A DNA stretch of 64,000 nucleotides from Deltaproteobacteria bacterium CG11_big_fil_rev_8_21_14_0_20_47_16 (GCA_002796325.1 PCXA01000001.1:324838-388837); one strand, 5' to 3'; shown: positions 8,808 through 18,539, numbered from the stretch's first letter. The notes: generated from the sequence alone by a model not told the origin. Numbers and translations are program-made.

Positions 8808-11800
8808 ATGCGTCTTAAATCCCTAGAGCTTGTTGGCTTCAAATCCTTTGCAGACCGCACCATTATTAACTTTGAGGAGGGTATCACCGGCGTGGTGGGA
8901 CCTAATGGTTGTGGTAAATCCAACGTGGTGGATGCTATCCGCTGGGTGATGGGCGAAATGTCGGCCAAGCATCTGCGGGGATCTGCCATGGAAGACGTTA
9001 TTTTTAATGGAAGTGAAAAGCGCTCGCCCATGGGTCTTTCGGCAGTGAATTTGACGTTCGATAATTCAGATGGTCGTGCACCTGCCGAGTATGCAGCGTA
9101 TACTGAAATTACTGTTGGTCGCCGACTTTTCCGTTCCGGTGAAAGTGAATACTCCATCAATAAAACACCATGCCGACATAAAGATATTGTCGACCTCTTT
9201 TTGGGAACTGGTGTGGGTACCAAAGCGTACTCTATTATTGAGCAGGGGCGCATTGGGTTGATCGTTTCATCCAAGCCAGAAGAGCGCCGCTACTTCATTG
9301 AAGAAGCAGCGGGTATTTCCAAGTTCAAAGCCCGCAAAGAAACAGCGTTACGTAAAGTGGAGGCGACTAAGGCTAACTTGATGCGTTTGACGGATATTAT
9401 TACAGAGCTCGATCGTCAGTTGGCGTCGCTATCTCGTCAGGCTAAAAAGGCAGAGCGGTATCAAGAGTACTTTAATGCACTCAAGGCAATTGAGCTGCAG
9501 GTATCGGCCTTCCAGTGGCAAGAAGAAAATCGTGCGTGTACTGAGTTAGAGACAAAGATTGCTGAAATGCGCGAACAAGAAGCGGGTGATGCTGCAGCGC
9601 TTTCAACCTCGGAAGCAGATATTGAATCCGGTCGTCTTGATTTGGCAGGGGTGGAGCGTCAAGTATCCGATATGCAAGAGCGGGTGTATGCGCTTCAAAA
9701 TGCAGTGCGTATGTTGGAGACGGAATTAAGTTATCAGAAGAAAGAAATGGAAGACCAAGAAGCGCGTATTCAAACAACAATGACGCGCGAAACAGAGCTT
9801 AGTCAGAAGGCAGAGTCGCTTGGCGTTGCAAAGAGCGAAATTGAGCAGCAGCAGTATACAATTAGTTCTGACTTGGAAGAGCGGCGTGCAGCTATTGCAC
9901 GTGATGATGCGGTGCTAATGGCAGTGGTTCAGGAGCGGGATATAGCGAATGCGGCGATTCAAGCTTCCCAACAGGAATTGCTAAAGGCGGTTGAAACCAT
10001 TGGGCAGGCAAAATCACGTCAGGACCAAATTGCAGGTCGGGTTTCGGAGCTTGAAAACCGTAAGACACGTGCCAACACACGTTTAGGCGAATTGGATGCA
10101 CGCAGTGCCGAAATTAATATGCAAACTGCGGCCTCTGAGGAATCTTTGGCGACAACGCGACAAACTAAATCAACGGTAGCTGCCAAGGCAGAGGACCAGG
10201 CTGCACTTTTAAAGACAGCCAAAGAAGAACAGCAGCAAGCTCAACATCGGTTAGATGATTTAAAAAGTAGTTTGCAGTCTAAACGGTCGCGACTGGAATC
10301 GTTGCAAGAATTGCAGCGTAATTTTGAAGGCTATCAGGAAGGTGTACGAAGCATTCTCAAGCACCGCCAAGAAGATTCAAATCTTAATTTGTTGGGAACA
10401 ATTAGTGAGTGTGTTTCGACTTCTTCTGAGTTTGAAACAGCCGTTTCAGCCGTTTTGGGTGATCGATTGCAATATGTGGTGGTTGATACCATGGAAAGCG
10501 GTGCACGTGCGATTGACTATTTGAAAAACGCTGCTACTGGTCGTGGTAGCTTTATCCCATCAAAGCTTTTGCGTGACTTTGCAGAAGCGCCATTGCCGGA
10601 TGATGCAACGGATGTCGTGCGCGCCTCTGATGTAGTTCAGTGTCGTAGTGATTTATATAGTGTTGTTCGCTATTTAATTGGAAATGTCTGGATCGTAGCG
10701 GATTTGCAAAGTGCGGTAAAATGGCGCCCTGTGTGTCCAGCCAATGTTACATTGGTAACCCGTGATGGTGATGTGATTGATCCTGCGGGTGTCATGACTG
10801 GTGGTAAAGATGGGGATGCCAGTCAGCAATTTCTGTCACGTAAGCGTGAGATTTCGGAGTTGGAAGAAGAAACAGTGGCGCTTCAAAGTGAGTTGCAGGA
10901 AGCAGAACAAGAATTAGGTCGTATTTTACACCGCATTCAAACTTTGACGCTAGAAGTAGAGCAGCTTTCCAAGGATTCACACGCTGAAGATTTAAAATTG
11001 GTTCACCAAGAAAAGGATGTAAGCCACCTACGTCAGGAGCTGGTGCGTATTCAGTCTGAGATGGAAACACTACGGGCCGAAATTGCGGCGGCAGATGCCG
11101 AGATCGCTAGCATTCAAGAAGAGGCTATGGCCAGCCGTGGTGAAGTGATGCATTTGGATGAGCGTCGTGTGGAGATCGATCGAGAATTAACCGGCCACAA
11201 AGAAGTATTGCTCCGCCTGGATAACGAAATTAGTGGGCGTCAAACGGCTCTGACAGCGCTTAAAACAGAATTGGCTTCCCAAGAAGCACGTGCAACTCAC
11301 ATTGTGTCTGAATTGCAGCACATTGTGAGTCAGTTAGAGGAGACCCGTTCCGAATTGACACGTGGTCAAGAAGTTGTTGCTCAAGCAACAGCTCGAGTAG
11401 AAGAGTTGCGTGGTAGTCAGGTGGCTAAGAGTGATGAATTACATCAGTCTGTTGAACAGTTGGGTGTGCAGCAAGAAGAGCAGCGCACGTTGTCTGTTCA
11501 GTTCCAAGAAAAGCAAGATGGGCTGCGTAATTTAGAAATTAAGGCGCGTGACTTGCGTTCAGCGTTGGATAAAACCCGTGGCGTATTGCATGAAATGGAT
11601 ATGGATGCAGTTCGCCGCAGTGAAAAGCGTGCGACTTTAGAGCGTGATGTGTTTGAAAAGTATCGCGTGGATCTACCACAGTTATCATTTGATGAATCAG
11701 CACTCCATATGCCGATGGAGCAGGCGGTAGTAGAGGTTGCAGAGCTAAAGGACAAGTTGAGCAAGTTGGGTTCTGTCAATGTAGATGCAATCGAAGAATA

Positions 11801-12404
11801 TGCAGAGCTGACACAGCGCTATGAGTTTTTGCAGCAACAGCATAATGATTTAACTCAATCTTTAGATGATTTGCATAAGGCTATACAGAAGATTAATCGT
11901 ACCAGCCGTGAACGCTTCCGTGAAACCTTTGATCTGGTTAATAATAGCTTCCAAACACTCTTCCCACGCCTCTTTAAGGGTGGAAAAGCGCAGCTTATTC
12001 TTACCGATGAAGAGAATATTCTTGAGTCAGGTGTGGAAATCGTGGCCCAGCCACCTGGCAAGAAATTGCAAAGCGTGTCACTGCTTTCGGGCGGTGAAAA
12101 GGCGCTCACGGCGATTGCGTTTGTATTTGCAATCTTCCTCATTAAGCCGTCCCCATTCTGTCTCTTGGACGAAGTGGATGCACCGCTGGACGACGTCAAT
12201 GTGGATCGCTTCAACGATATGATCCGATTGATGATGGGGCATTCACAATTTATTCTCATTACCCACAATAAGCGTACAATGGAATTGGCCGATACGCTCT
12301 ATGGTGTGACCATGCAAGAACCTGGTGTGTCGCGCTTAGTATCCGTCAAGCTCGGTGGAAGAGAAGTTGCTCCAGCAGATAAAGATAAGACGGCTGCAGC
12401 GTAA
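8808..12404 (+). CDS. smc: Chromosome segregation ATPase SMC
   Basis: Structural maintenance of chromosomes protein that compacts and segregates DNA, normally with ScpA and ScpB (not in this window). It has 1198 residues, the normal length. The N-terminal head carries Walker A GPNGCGKS at 31-38. The first coiled coil covers about 165-500, the hinge about 505-670 (GYQEGVRSIL to DPAGVMTGG), and the second coiled coil about 680-1020. The C-terminal head has signature LLSGGEK at 1092-1098 and Walker B ending LLDE at Glu122 of the second head (residue 1122 overall). ftsY follows after 8 bases, a pairing seen in many bacteria. Confidence 0.98.
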   Translation: MRLKSLELVGFKSFADRTIINFEEGITGVVGPNGCGKSNVVDAIRWVMGEMSAKHLRGSAMEDVIFNGSEKRSPMGLSAVNLTFDNSDGRAPAEYAAYTEITVGRRLFRSGESEYSINKTPCRHKDIVDLFLGTGVGTKAYSIIEQGRIGLIVSSKPEERRYFIEEAAGISKFKARKETALRKVEATKANLMRLTDIITELDRQLASLSRQAKKAERYQEYFNALKAIELQVSAFQWQEENRACTELETKIAEMREQEAGDAAALSTSEADIESGRLDLAGVERQVSDMQERVYALQNAVRMLETELSYQKKEMEDQEARIQTTMTRETELSQKAESLGVAKSEIEQQQYTISSDLEERRAAIARDDAVLMAVVQERDIANAAIQASQQELLKAVETIGQAKSRQDQIAGRVSELENRKTRANTRLGELDARSAEINMQTAASEESLATTRQTKSTVAAKAEDQAALLKTAKEEQQQAQHRLDDLKSSLQSKRSRLESLQELQRNFEGYQEGVRSILKHRQEDSNLNLLGTISECVSTSSEFETAVSAVLGDRLQYVVVDTMESGARAIDYLKNAATGRGSFIPSKLLRDFAEAPLPDDATDVVRASDVVQCRSDLYSVVRYLIGNVWIVADLQSAVKWRPVCPANVTLVTRDGDVIDPAGVMTGGKDGDASQQFLSRKREISELEEETVALQSELQEAEQELGRILHRIQTLTLEVEQLSKDSHAEDLKLVHQEKDVSHLRQELVRIQSEMETLRAEIAAADAEIASIQEEAMASRGEVMHLDERRVEIDRELTGHKEVLLRLDNEISGRQTALTALKTELASQEARATHIVSELQHIVSQLEETRSELTRGQEVVAQATARVEELRGSQVAKSDELHQSVEQLGVQQEEQRTLSVQFQEKQDGLRNLEIKARDLRSALDKTRGVLHEMDMDAVRRSEKRATLERDVFEKYRVDLPQLSFDESALHMPMEQAVVEVAELKDKLSKLGSVNVDAIEEYAELTQRYEFLQQQHNDLTQSLDDLHKAIQKINRTSRERFRETFDLVNNSFQTLFPRLFKGGKAQLILTDEENILESGVEIVAQPPGKKLQSVSLLSGGEKALTAIAFVFAIFLIKPSPFCLLDEVDAPLDDVNVDRFNDMIRLMMGHSQFILITHNKRTMELADTLYGVTMQEPGVSRLVSVKLGGREVAPADKDKTAAA

Positions 12405-12412
12405 TCACTTCT

Positions 12413-13249
12413 ATGTGGTCCAAACTCAAACAATTACTCCGTCGTAATGAAGTTGATCCCGCATTTTGGGACGAACTGGAAGAAACGTTACTAACGTCAG
12501 ATGTTGGTCCACGGCTTGTTTCCGAATGGCTCCCTATTTTAAAAAAAGAAAAAACGGTTTCAGAAGTGGGTGTGCGCTTGGAAACTCTGTTGCGCGATAC
12601 GATGTTGCCACTTCAATCCGACTGGACGTGCCATCATCACCCTCATGTGATTTTGATGGTAGGGATTAATGGTGTGGGCAAGACCACCAGTATTGCAAAG
12701 TTGGCTAACCATCTCAAGCAACAGGGAAAATCGGTGGTGCTTGTGGCTGCAGATACTTTTCGAGCTGCTGCAGTGGATCAGTTGAAAACCTGGGGAGAAC
12801 GACTTGATGTTCCCGTTGTGGCGCAAGCAATGGGTGCAGACCCGGCAGCAGTTGCTTTTGATGGTGTGCAAGCTGGCATTGCACGTCAGGCAGACGTGGT
12901 TATTGTGGATACCGCAGGTCGTTTGCACACCAAAGATAATTTGATGGAAGAATTGCGCAAGATTCACCGCGTGGTGGGCAAGGCGCTACCCGATGCACCA
13001 CATGATGTCTGGGCTGTATTGGATGCAACGGTAGGGCAAAATGGTGTTGCACAGGTAAAACAGTTTAATGAAGTAGTGCCGCTCACAGGTCTTATTGTTG
13101 CCAAGTGGGATGGTGAGGCCAAAGCCGGTGCAGTATGTGCTTTGGCAAAGGAGTGTTCAATTCCAGTTCGCTTTGTGGGAATTGGAGAGCAGGTTTCTGA
13201 TATAAAAACATTCTCTGTTGATGAATTTGTTGCGCGTTTGAAAGTATAG
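12413..13249 (+). CDS. ftsY: Signal recognition particle receptor FtsY (NG domain only)
   Basis: GTPase that docks SRP-ribosome complexes at the membrane. With 278 residues it is essentially just the NG domain; the acidic A domain of the E. coli protein is missing, as in many bacteria. G1 is GINGVGKTT (84-92), the insertion-box region is AADTFRAAAVDQLKTWG, and G3 is DTAGR. The G4/closing region is unusual: where the family has TKLDGTAKGG, this protein has AKWDGEAKAG (230-239), so the Thr and one Gly are replaced while Lys231 and Asp233 remain. Position right after smc and overall length support the assignment. Confidence 0.95.
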   Translation: MWSKLKQLLRRNEVDPAFWDELEETLLTSDVGPRLVSEWLPILKKEKTVSEVGVRLETLLRDTMLPLQSDWTCHHHPHVILMVGINGVGKTTSIAKLANHLKQQGKSVVLVAADTFRAAAVDQLKTWGERLDVPVVAQAMGADPAAVAFDGVQAGIARQADVVIVDTAGRLHTKDNLMEELRKIHRVVGKALPDAPHDVWAVLDATVGQNGVAQVKQFNEVVPLTGLIVAKWDGEAKAGAVCALAKECSIPVRFVGIGEQVSDIKTFSVDEFVARLKV

Positions 13250-13266
13250 TCGTTATAAGGGAACTT

Positions 13267-14922
13267 ATGGGACAAGCCGTACTTTGGGCCGAAGTAATTG
13301 GCGGCCTAACACTCTTCTTCTTTGGTCTGCGTTCAATGCGCGAGGGCTTGCAGCGTTATGCAGGTGACCGACTACGTGTATTGATCAATCGCCTGACATC
13401 GAATCGCATCATGTCGTTTGCGTGTGGTGTTCTGATTACTGCGGTCCTCCAAAGTTCAACTGCCACAACGGCTATGTTGGTGAGTTTTGCGGGAACCTCG
13501 CTCCTGTCACTTGCACAAGCCTTTGGTGTTATTTTGGGTGCGGATGTTGGTACCACAATCGTTGTATTTCTTTTGTCAGTTAAGTCAATTACACAATATG
13601 CGCTCTATGTATTTGCAGGCGGCTATTTTGTTCAGCGCTGGGCTAAGACGCGTCGCATGCAGTATTTGGGGCAGATCATTTTTGGATTTGGTCTCGTCTT
13701 TTTTGGTATGAATTTGATGGTGCAAGGGATGGCCCCCCTCAAGGTTCATCCCTATATTCCCGTCATTTTTGATTATTTGGGTGAGCATCCCATCTTTAGT
13801 CTGTTGTTTACGATGGCGCTCACCGCTTTGTTACAATCATCGGCGGCAATGATTGGTTTAGCAATCACCCTGTCATTTACAGGTGTGCTCAATACGCGAG
13901 ATGCAATTCCTATTATTTTAGGCGCCAATATTGGGACTTGCTTGACGGCATTTATGGCCTCATTGGGGTTGAATGTGAATGCACGTCGTGTGGCAATCGC
14001 CCACTTTTTAGTAAAGGCGGTTGGTGTTGTATTGGCCTTCCCATTCATTGCCTATGAGGCGCATGGATTGGTTGTAATCAATGACTTTTTGGCCAAGGTG
14101 ACACCGATTCCTGCTGACATGGTCAGTGTACAAATTGCCATTGGCCATTTCTGCTTCAACTTTGGATTGGCATTGGTGTTTCTGCCCATTTTACCTCTTG
14201 GTGTTTGGTTGGTGCGACGATTAATTCCAGATCCCAAGGGTGGGGAAGAAGTGTTTGGACCCTTGTACTTGGACAAGCAGGCCCTCGAGACACCGTCACT
14301 GGCATTTGCCCAGGTGAAGCGGGAAATTTTGCGTGTGGCCAATATTGCGTACGACATGTTTCGTGATGCCATGAACTTGGTAAATCCACGTAGCGATTCG
14401 CAGGACTATGTCATGTTGCTGCAGGCCGAAGATGATAAAATTGATATTTTAGATCGTGCCATTCGATTTTATCTGGCGCAGCTTTCTCAAGAATCTCTTA
14501 CCGAAGATCAGGCCAAAATAGAGTTGTCGTTGCTGGGTGTTGCAGCAGACTTGGAAGATATTGGAGATGCGCTGTCCCGCGAACTAATTCGTACAGTACG
14601 TAAGCGCGCAGACAAGGGGTTGCGTCTATCCGATGAAGGAACAAAAGAGTTATGTGAGTTTCATCACAATGTGCTGCTGCAGTTTAATGTGGTACTAAGT
14701 TATATTGCGACGCTGGACCCGCTGGTTTTGAAGCATGTGGAAGAAAAGAAGGAGTTGGTTGCAGATAAATTCTCAGCGTTGCGCCATGGCCATCTCAAAC
14801 GTCTTCACGAAGGTCTGCAGGAAAGTGTAGATACCAGCACAATTCATTTGGATATTTTGAACACAATGCAACGTGTAAGCCTAAAGCTCAATCACATCGT
14901 CAAATTAACCCGTAACGAATAA
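13267..14922 (+). CDS. Na+/phosphate symporter family protein with PhoU-like domain
   Basis: 551 residues. The membrane half contains two inverted repeats, each with the QSS motif of the NptA/PiT-2 (SLC34-like) family: VLQSSTATTAM at about residue 60 and LLQSSAAMIGL at about 190. About eight to ten hydrophobic helices are visible up to about residue 320. The C-terminal 200 residues are helical and acidic, resembling PhoU (AEDDKIDILDRAIRFYL), and probably act as a cytosolic regulatory domain. It is likely to import phosphate with Na+, but bacterial members may also export it. The ATG at 13267 is preceded by AAGG. Confidence 0.9.
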   Translation: MGQAVLWAEVIGGLTLFFFGLRSMREGLQRYAGDRLRVLINRLTSNRIMSFACGVLITAVLQSSTATTAMLVSFAGTSLLSLAQAFGVILGADVGTTIVVFLLSVKSITQYALYVFAGGYFVQRWAKTRRMQYLGQIIFGFGLVFFGMNLMVQGMAPLKVHPYIPVIFDYLGEHPIFSLLFTMALTALLQSSAAMIGLAITLSFTGVLNTRDAIPIILGANIGTCLTAFMASLGLNVNARRVAIAHFLVKAVGVVLAFPFIAYEAHGLVVINDFLAKVTPIPADMVSVQIAIGHFCFNFGLALVFLPILPLGVWLVRRLIPDPKGGEEVFGPLYLDKQALETPSLAFAQVKREILRVANIAYDMFRDAMNLVNPRSDSQDYVMLLQAEDDKIDILDRAIRFYLAQLSQESLTEDQAKIELSLLGVAADLEDIGDALSRELIRTVRKRADKGLRLSDEGTKELCEFHHNVLLQFNVVLSYIATLDPLVLKHVEEKKELVADKFSALRHGHLKRLHEGLQESVDTSTIHLDILNTMQRVSLKLNHIVKLTRNE

Positions 14923-14929
14923 TTTTGAA

Positions 14930-15268
14930 TTAGAAGTGCTTTTGTGCAGACTTGGTGCGCTCAATCGCTTTTTTGGTGCGATGAATTGCAGCATCACGGC
15001 CACCAACTTTGGTCTGAAGAATACGAACCTTTGTTGGCTTCTTGGTGGCTTTCAATTTCTTTACCCAAGCATCACGGCCTTCAGTGATCTTTTTAAGGGT
15101 GGATTCCTGTGCGGTTAAGCGAGTCTTCAAATAGTCTTTGATGTGCTTCTTGTAAGCGGCTTCAAAGGCCTTCTTGCCCTCTTCAGAGGTACGCTTGATC
15201 TGCTTAGCCTTGAATTCTGGGTTGGCCTTCAGAAAGTCTTTCCAGGTGAATTGTTGTTGTAGTGCCAT
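14930..15268 (-). CDS. Small, highly basic Lys-rich protein, unknown
   Basis: 112 residues, strongly enriched in Lys and Thr, with helical periodicity (for example KKAFEAAYKKHIKDYLKTRL and IHRTKKAIERTKSAQKHF). There is no signal peptide, membrane segment or Cys. A strong Shine-Dalgarno (GAAGGAG, about 9 bases before ATG) and conserved spacing from both neighbours argue that it is a real, well-expressed gene. The composition would fit a nucleic-acid-binding or ribosome-associated protein, but that is inference from charge only. It is convergent with the phosphate symporter gene, with 7 bases between the stops. Confidence 0.75.
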   Translation of the reverse strand: MALQQQFTWKDFLKANPEFKAKQIKRTSEEGKKAFEAAYKKHIKDYLKTRLTAQESTLKKITEGRDAWVKKLKATKKPTKVRILQTKVGGRDAAIHRTKKAIERTKSAQKHF

Positions 15269-15357
15269 AATCGTGCTCCTTCAATGTTTACAGTCGAGGT
15301 CGGGGTCCCTATCGAAAAACACTAGGCAACGTCAAGGTTTAATAATAAGGTTAGAGA

Positions 15358-16116
15358 ATGGCAAAGCTGCCCGACAAGTGGGTTTTAAAGCCTCATTCGG
15401 TTGTTGAGTCGACCAATACGGTTGCCAACCAGATGGCCCTGCAGGGAGCCCCAGAAGGCACTGTGGTGGCTGCAGATGCCCAGACCCAGGGGCGCGGCCG
15501 TTGGGGGCGTAGTTGGGAGTCGCCATCTGGAAAAAATCTATATATTTCAGTGGTTTTGAGGCCGCACATCCTGCCAGATCAGGTGCCTGTTTTGGCGTTG
15601 GCGGCGGGTCTTGCGACAGTTGAAATGCTGGCCAAAGAGTATGGGGTATCCGCCCAGGTCAAGTGGCCCAATGATATATGGCTTTCGGATCGAAAATTGG
15701 GTGGAATTTTAGCAGAACTCCACACAGATGGGCCTCATGTGGGGCATGTGATTGTGGGTTTAGGATTAAATGTGAATTCTGAAAGTACCGACTTTTCGCC
15801 CGATGTGGCGTCTATTGCCACATCACTCAAAATTGCAACGGGTAAGGCACATACGATTGATGAGTTGGCGTCGAAGTGGTGCCACTATTTGGAGCATCGC
15901 TATCGGGAATTTAAGGTGGATGGATTTGGCGGTATGCAGCCAGAGTATGAACGCGTTTTGGCCTGGAAGGGTGATCGCGTACGGATTGATGGTATGGGGC
16001 CAGAGGTGACCGGTGTGATTACAGGTGTAGATGTCGATGGACGTCTTGTTCTTAAAAATGGAGATGAGGCCAGTTTTGTCTCGGCAGGTGAGGTTGTCAA
16101 AGTATGCTCCTCGTAA
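15358..16116 (+). CDS. birA: Biotin--[acetyl-CoA-carboxylase] ligase (monofunctional)
   Basis: Attaches biotin to the carrier domain of biotin-dependent carboxylases through biotinyl-AMP. 252 residues with no N-terminal winged helix, so it is an enzyme only and not the bio-operon repressor. The motif GRGRWGRSWESPSGKNLYIS (about 41-60) binds biotinyl-AMP; KWPNDIW and KLGGILAEL form the catalytic centre; a small SH3-like C-terminal domain follows. It is the first gene of a compact birA-coaX-greB operon, with coaX starting 13 bases inside it. Confidence 0.95.
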   Translation: MAKLPDKWVLKPHSVVESTNTVANQMALQGAPEGTVVAADAQTQGRGRWGRSWESPSGKNLYISVVLRPHILPDQVPVLALAAGLATVEMLAKEYGVSAQVKWPNDIWLSDRKLGGILAELHTDGPHVGHVIVGLGLNVNSESTDFSPDVASIATSLKIATGKAHTIDELASKWCHYLEHRYREFKVDGFGGMQPEYERVLAWKGDRVRIDGMGPEVTGVITGVDVDGRLVLKNGDEASFVSAGEVVKVCSS

Positions 16117-16868
16117 TTGACGTTGGAAATTCCAATACTGTGATCGGTGTGTATGAGGGTGAGCGCTTGCTGCATCATTGGCGTTGCGAAACTCGTCACG
16201 ATCGAACGACCGACGAATGGGGCGTGACCATTCTGGGATTCTTTCAACTCGTGCACCTAAAGCAATCGGATATTTCAGCGGTTTGTATTTCCAATGTGGT
16301 GCCACCCACGTCTCATGCAATTGAAACGATGTGCCATCGCTACTTAAAGTGTACCCCAGTTGTTGTGAATGCCGAGACGGCAGGCATTCCAATTCAGTAT
16401 CCTCATCCCCGTGAAGTGGGTGCGGATCGATTGGTGGATGCCGTGGCAGCGTTTCATAAATATCCGCAAGCGCTCATTGTGATTGATTTTGGTACAGCAA
16501 CGACATTTGATTATGTGGATGCCGAAGGCGCGTATTGGGGTGGACCTATTGCACCAGGCTTGGGGATCAGTAATGATGCGTTGTTTAGTCAGACATCAAA
16601 ATTACCGAGTGTGCCGATTCATCGCACCGAGCAATTGTTGCCCCGCACCACAATTGAAGCGATTCAATCGGGCGTCTATCATGGGTATGTTGGTTTGGTG
16701 GATCACTTGATTCAAAAATTATCAAAAGAAGTGAAGTCCAGTCCGTTAATTGTGGCGACCGGTGGGTTTGCAAACATGATTGCACAGGCAAGCCAGACGA
16801 TTAAAATTGTGGAACGTTTTTTAACACTCGAAGGTCTTCGGTTAATTTGGAATAGAAATGTCCGCTAA
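16104..16868 (+). CDS. coaX: Type III pantothenate kinase
   Basis: First step of coenzyme A synthesis, phosphorylating pantothenate. 254 residues with the ASKHA-fold motifs of CoaX: DVGNSNTVIGVYEG at the N-terminus, the GADRLVDAVAA segment, the phosphate loop IDFGTATTFD, and GGPIAPGLGIS. Type III enzymes are insensitive to CoA feedback. It overlaps both neighbours (13 bases with birA, 11 with greB), so all three are read from one transcript. Pairing of birA and coaX is common across bacteria. Confidence 0.96.
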   Translation: MLLVIDVGNSNTVIGVYEGERLLHHWRCETRHDRTTDEWGVTILGFFQLVHLKQSDISAVCISNVVPPTSHAIETMCHRYLKCTPVVVNAETAGIPIQYPHPREVGADRLVDAVAAFHKYPQALIVIDFGTATTFDYVDAEGAYWGGPIAPGLGISNDALFSQTSKLPSVPIHRTEQLLPRTTIEAIQSGVYHGYVGLVDHLIQKLSKEVKSSPLIVATGGFANMIAQASQTIKIVERFLTLEGLRLIWNRNVR

Positions 16869-17337
16869 AAATTATATTACACCAGATGGTTTGGAAAAAT
16901 TGAAAGTCGAGTTGCGAAAGCTGCGCGATGACGAACGACCCAAGCTTTTGGAAACGATTGCATGGGCAGCCAGCAATGGCGACCGCTCTGAAAATGCGGA
17001 CTATATTTATGGCAAGAAGCGTCTGCGTGAAATTGAAAAGCGTCTGCGATTTTTAATGAAGCGCCTGGAAATGGCTGAAGTTGTTGATCCCACTACAATT
17101 ACAACAGAGAAAGTGACATTTGGAGCTGTGGTCACCATTTGCGATGAAGATGGTGAAGAGACCACGTATCAAATTGTGGGTGAAGATGAGATTGATACCA
17201 AATCCAAAAGGATCAGCTGGAAGTCCCCACTTGCCAAGGCGTTGCTTGGAAAAAAACAGGGCGATGCCGTTACCGTGCACCGCCCTGCTGGAGCAATTGA
17301 AGTGGAAATAGTTCTAATTAAGCTGCCAAACTCCTGA
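16858..17337 (+). CDS. greB: Transcription elongation factor GreB
   Basis: Rescues backtracked RNA polymerase by stimulating transcript cleavage through the secondary channel. 159 residues: an N-terminal antiparallel coiled coil and a C-terminal FKBP-like domain. The tip sequence NGDRSENADYIYGKKRLREI identifies GreB rather than GreA (which has GDLxENAEY); the acidic tip residues Asp and Glu are present. It is the last gene of the birA-coaX-greB operon, and its 3' end overlaps that of the convergent ald by 20 bases. Confidence 0.94.
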   Translation: MSAKNYITPDGLEKLKVELRKLRDDERPKLLETIAWAASNGDRSENADYIYGKKRLREIEKRLRFLMKRLEMAEVVDPTTITTEKVTFGAVVTICDEDGEETTYQIVGEDEIDTKSKRISWKSPLAKALLGKKQGDAVTVHRPAGAIEVEIVLIKLPNS

Positions 17338-18418
17338 ACAATTTTGCCACCACAGGGTGAACCACTTTACCCTTATTGATTTGCAGCCCTTTGGCCAATG
17401 CCGGGTTACGGGCAAGGGCGGCTTCCAAGCCAATCTCAGCAATCTGATGAATGTATGGGAAGGTTGCAATGGTAAGGCCTTCTGTGGAGGTCATGGGTGT
17501 CAAGGCTGGCATGTTGGTCACGCAGTAGTGAATGATGCCATACTTGAGGTATGTGGGCTGCTTGTGGGTGGTGGGACGTGCGGTTTCAACGCAACCACCT
17601 TGGTCAATCGCCACATCCACAATTACAGAACCGGGTTCCATTTGTTGCACCATACGCTTGGTAATGACTTTAGGTGCTTTGTCACCTGCTACAAGAACGG
17701 CACCGATCAACAAGTCTGACTTCTTAACCCATTGGGTCAACAAGTCTGTGCTGGGAGCTAGAATAGTTGCGCGAGGTCCGTAGTACTGCTGAAGTTTTTC
17801 GCGACGCTCTTTGCTGATGTCAAAGATCACGACCTCAGCGCCCATGCCAACAGCCACGTCAGCAGCTTTGACACCGACGACACCGCCACCAATTACAGTG
17901 ACAACGCCGCGTTTGGTGCCTGTGACACCACCGAGTAAAATCCCTTTACCTTGACCGTTGCTGCCACGGTGGAGCAAGCGTGTGCCAACCTGAGCGGCAA
18001 CACGGCCAGCCACTTCGCTCATGGGTGTTAACAGTGGTAGTTGACCATCGGGTAATTCAACGGTTTCATATCCGAGTGCTGTAACACCTTTTTGGCATAA
18101 TGAGCGGGTGAGTGGTGGAACGCCCGCCAAATGCAAGTAGGTGAATAGAACGAGGTCTGGATGAAAATATTTATACTCAGCGGCCAGGGGTTCTTTAACT
18201 TTCACCAATAATTGGCTCTTTTTCCAGACATCTGGGGCTTTTGGTAGAATTGTAGCGCCAGAATCGCGGTACATACGGTCTGTAAAGCCGCTTGCAATGC
18301 CTGCATTCTTTTCAACGAGCACAGTATGGCCAGAACGAATGAGTGTAGCAACGCCGTCTGGTGTAAGTGCGACGCGGGTTTCCCCGTCTTTGACTTCCTT
18401 TGTGACACCGATAATCAT
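17318..18418 (-). CDS. ald: Alanine dehydrogenase
   Basis: NAD-dependent interconversion of L-alanine and pyruvate plus ammonia. 366 residues, the usual length. The N-terminal domain has [18 protein letters not shown] (substrate Arg) and the central HLAGV; the Rossmann domain has [26 protein letters not shown]. Cytoplasmic hexamer in known members. An AAGGAGG at about 18427 fixes the start. A perfect 26-base palindrome lies about 95 bases upstream, in the divergent gap shared with the CehA-like lipoprotein gene, and is a candidate operator. Confidence 0.96.
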   Translation of the reverse strand: MIIGVTKEVKDGETRVALTPDGVATLIRSGHTVLVEKNAGIASGFTDRMYRDSGATILPKAPDVWKKSQLLVKVKEPLAAEYKYFHPDLVLFTYLHLAGVPPLTRSLCQKGVTALGYETVELPDGQLPLLTPMSEVAGRVAAQVGTRLLHRGSNGQGKGILLGGVTGTKRGVVTVIGGGVVGVKAADVAVGMGAEVVIFDISKERREKLQQYYGPRATILAPSTDLLTQWVKKSDLLIGAVLVAGDKAPKVITKRMVQQMEPGSVIVDVAIDQGGCVETARPTTHKQPTYLKYGIIHYCVTNMPALTPMTSTEGLTIATFPYIHQIAEIGLEAALARNPALAKGLQINKGKVVHPVVAKLFRSLAA

Positions 18419-18513
18419 GATATACCCTCCTTGGGTGTTGTCAAAAGCGGCGGCCGTATAGCATGGGGGTTTTGGAAGGGCAAGTCCTGCTACGGTAAAA
18501 TCAATATAACATA

Positions 18514-18539
18514 TTGATAAATAAGTATTTATTTATCAA
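18514..18539. promoter_or_regulatory. Perfect 11+4+11 palindrome between divergent ald and CehA-like genes
   Basis: TTGATAAATAA (18514-18524) and its exact reverse complement (18529-18539) flank GTAT. The whole 18419-18616 gap is AT-rich and has no gene. The ends match the TTGAT/ATCAA half-sites of CRP/FNR proteins, but their spacing is far too wide for a standard FNR box. Without a T-run it is not a terminator. A dimeric repressor or activator site for ald, the lipoprotein gene, or both is the simplest reading. Confidence 0.5.

Noticed and set aside
8777-9274. 165-codon open frame on the minus strand inside smc
   Set aside because: It lies opposite the conserved N-terminal ATPase head of SMC, has no signal or recognisable motif, and reflects codon use of the real gene.
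15823-16392. 189-codon minus-strand frame across birA and coaX
   Set aside because: It overlaps two conserved, co-translated genes and contains no motif or ribosome-binding site.
18514-18539. FNR/CRP site
   Set aside because: TTGAT and ATCAA are present at the ends, but 16 bases apart instead of 4.
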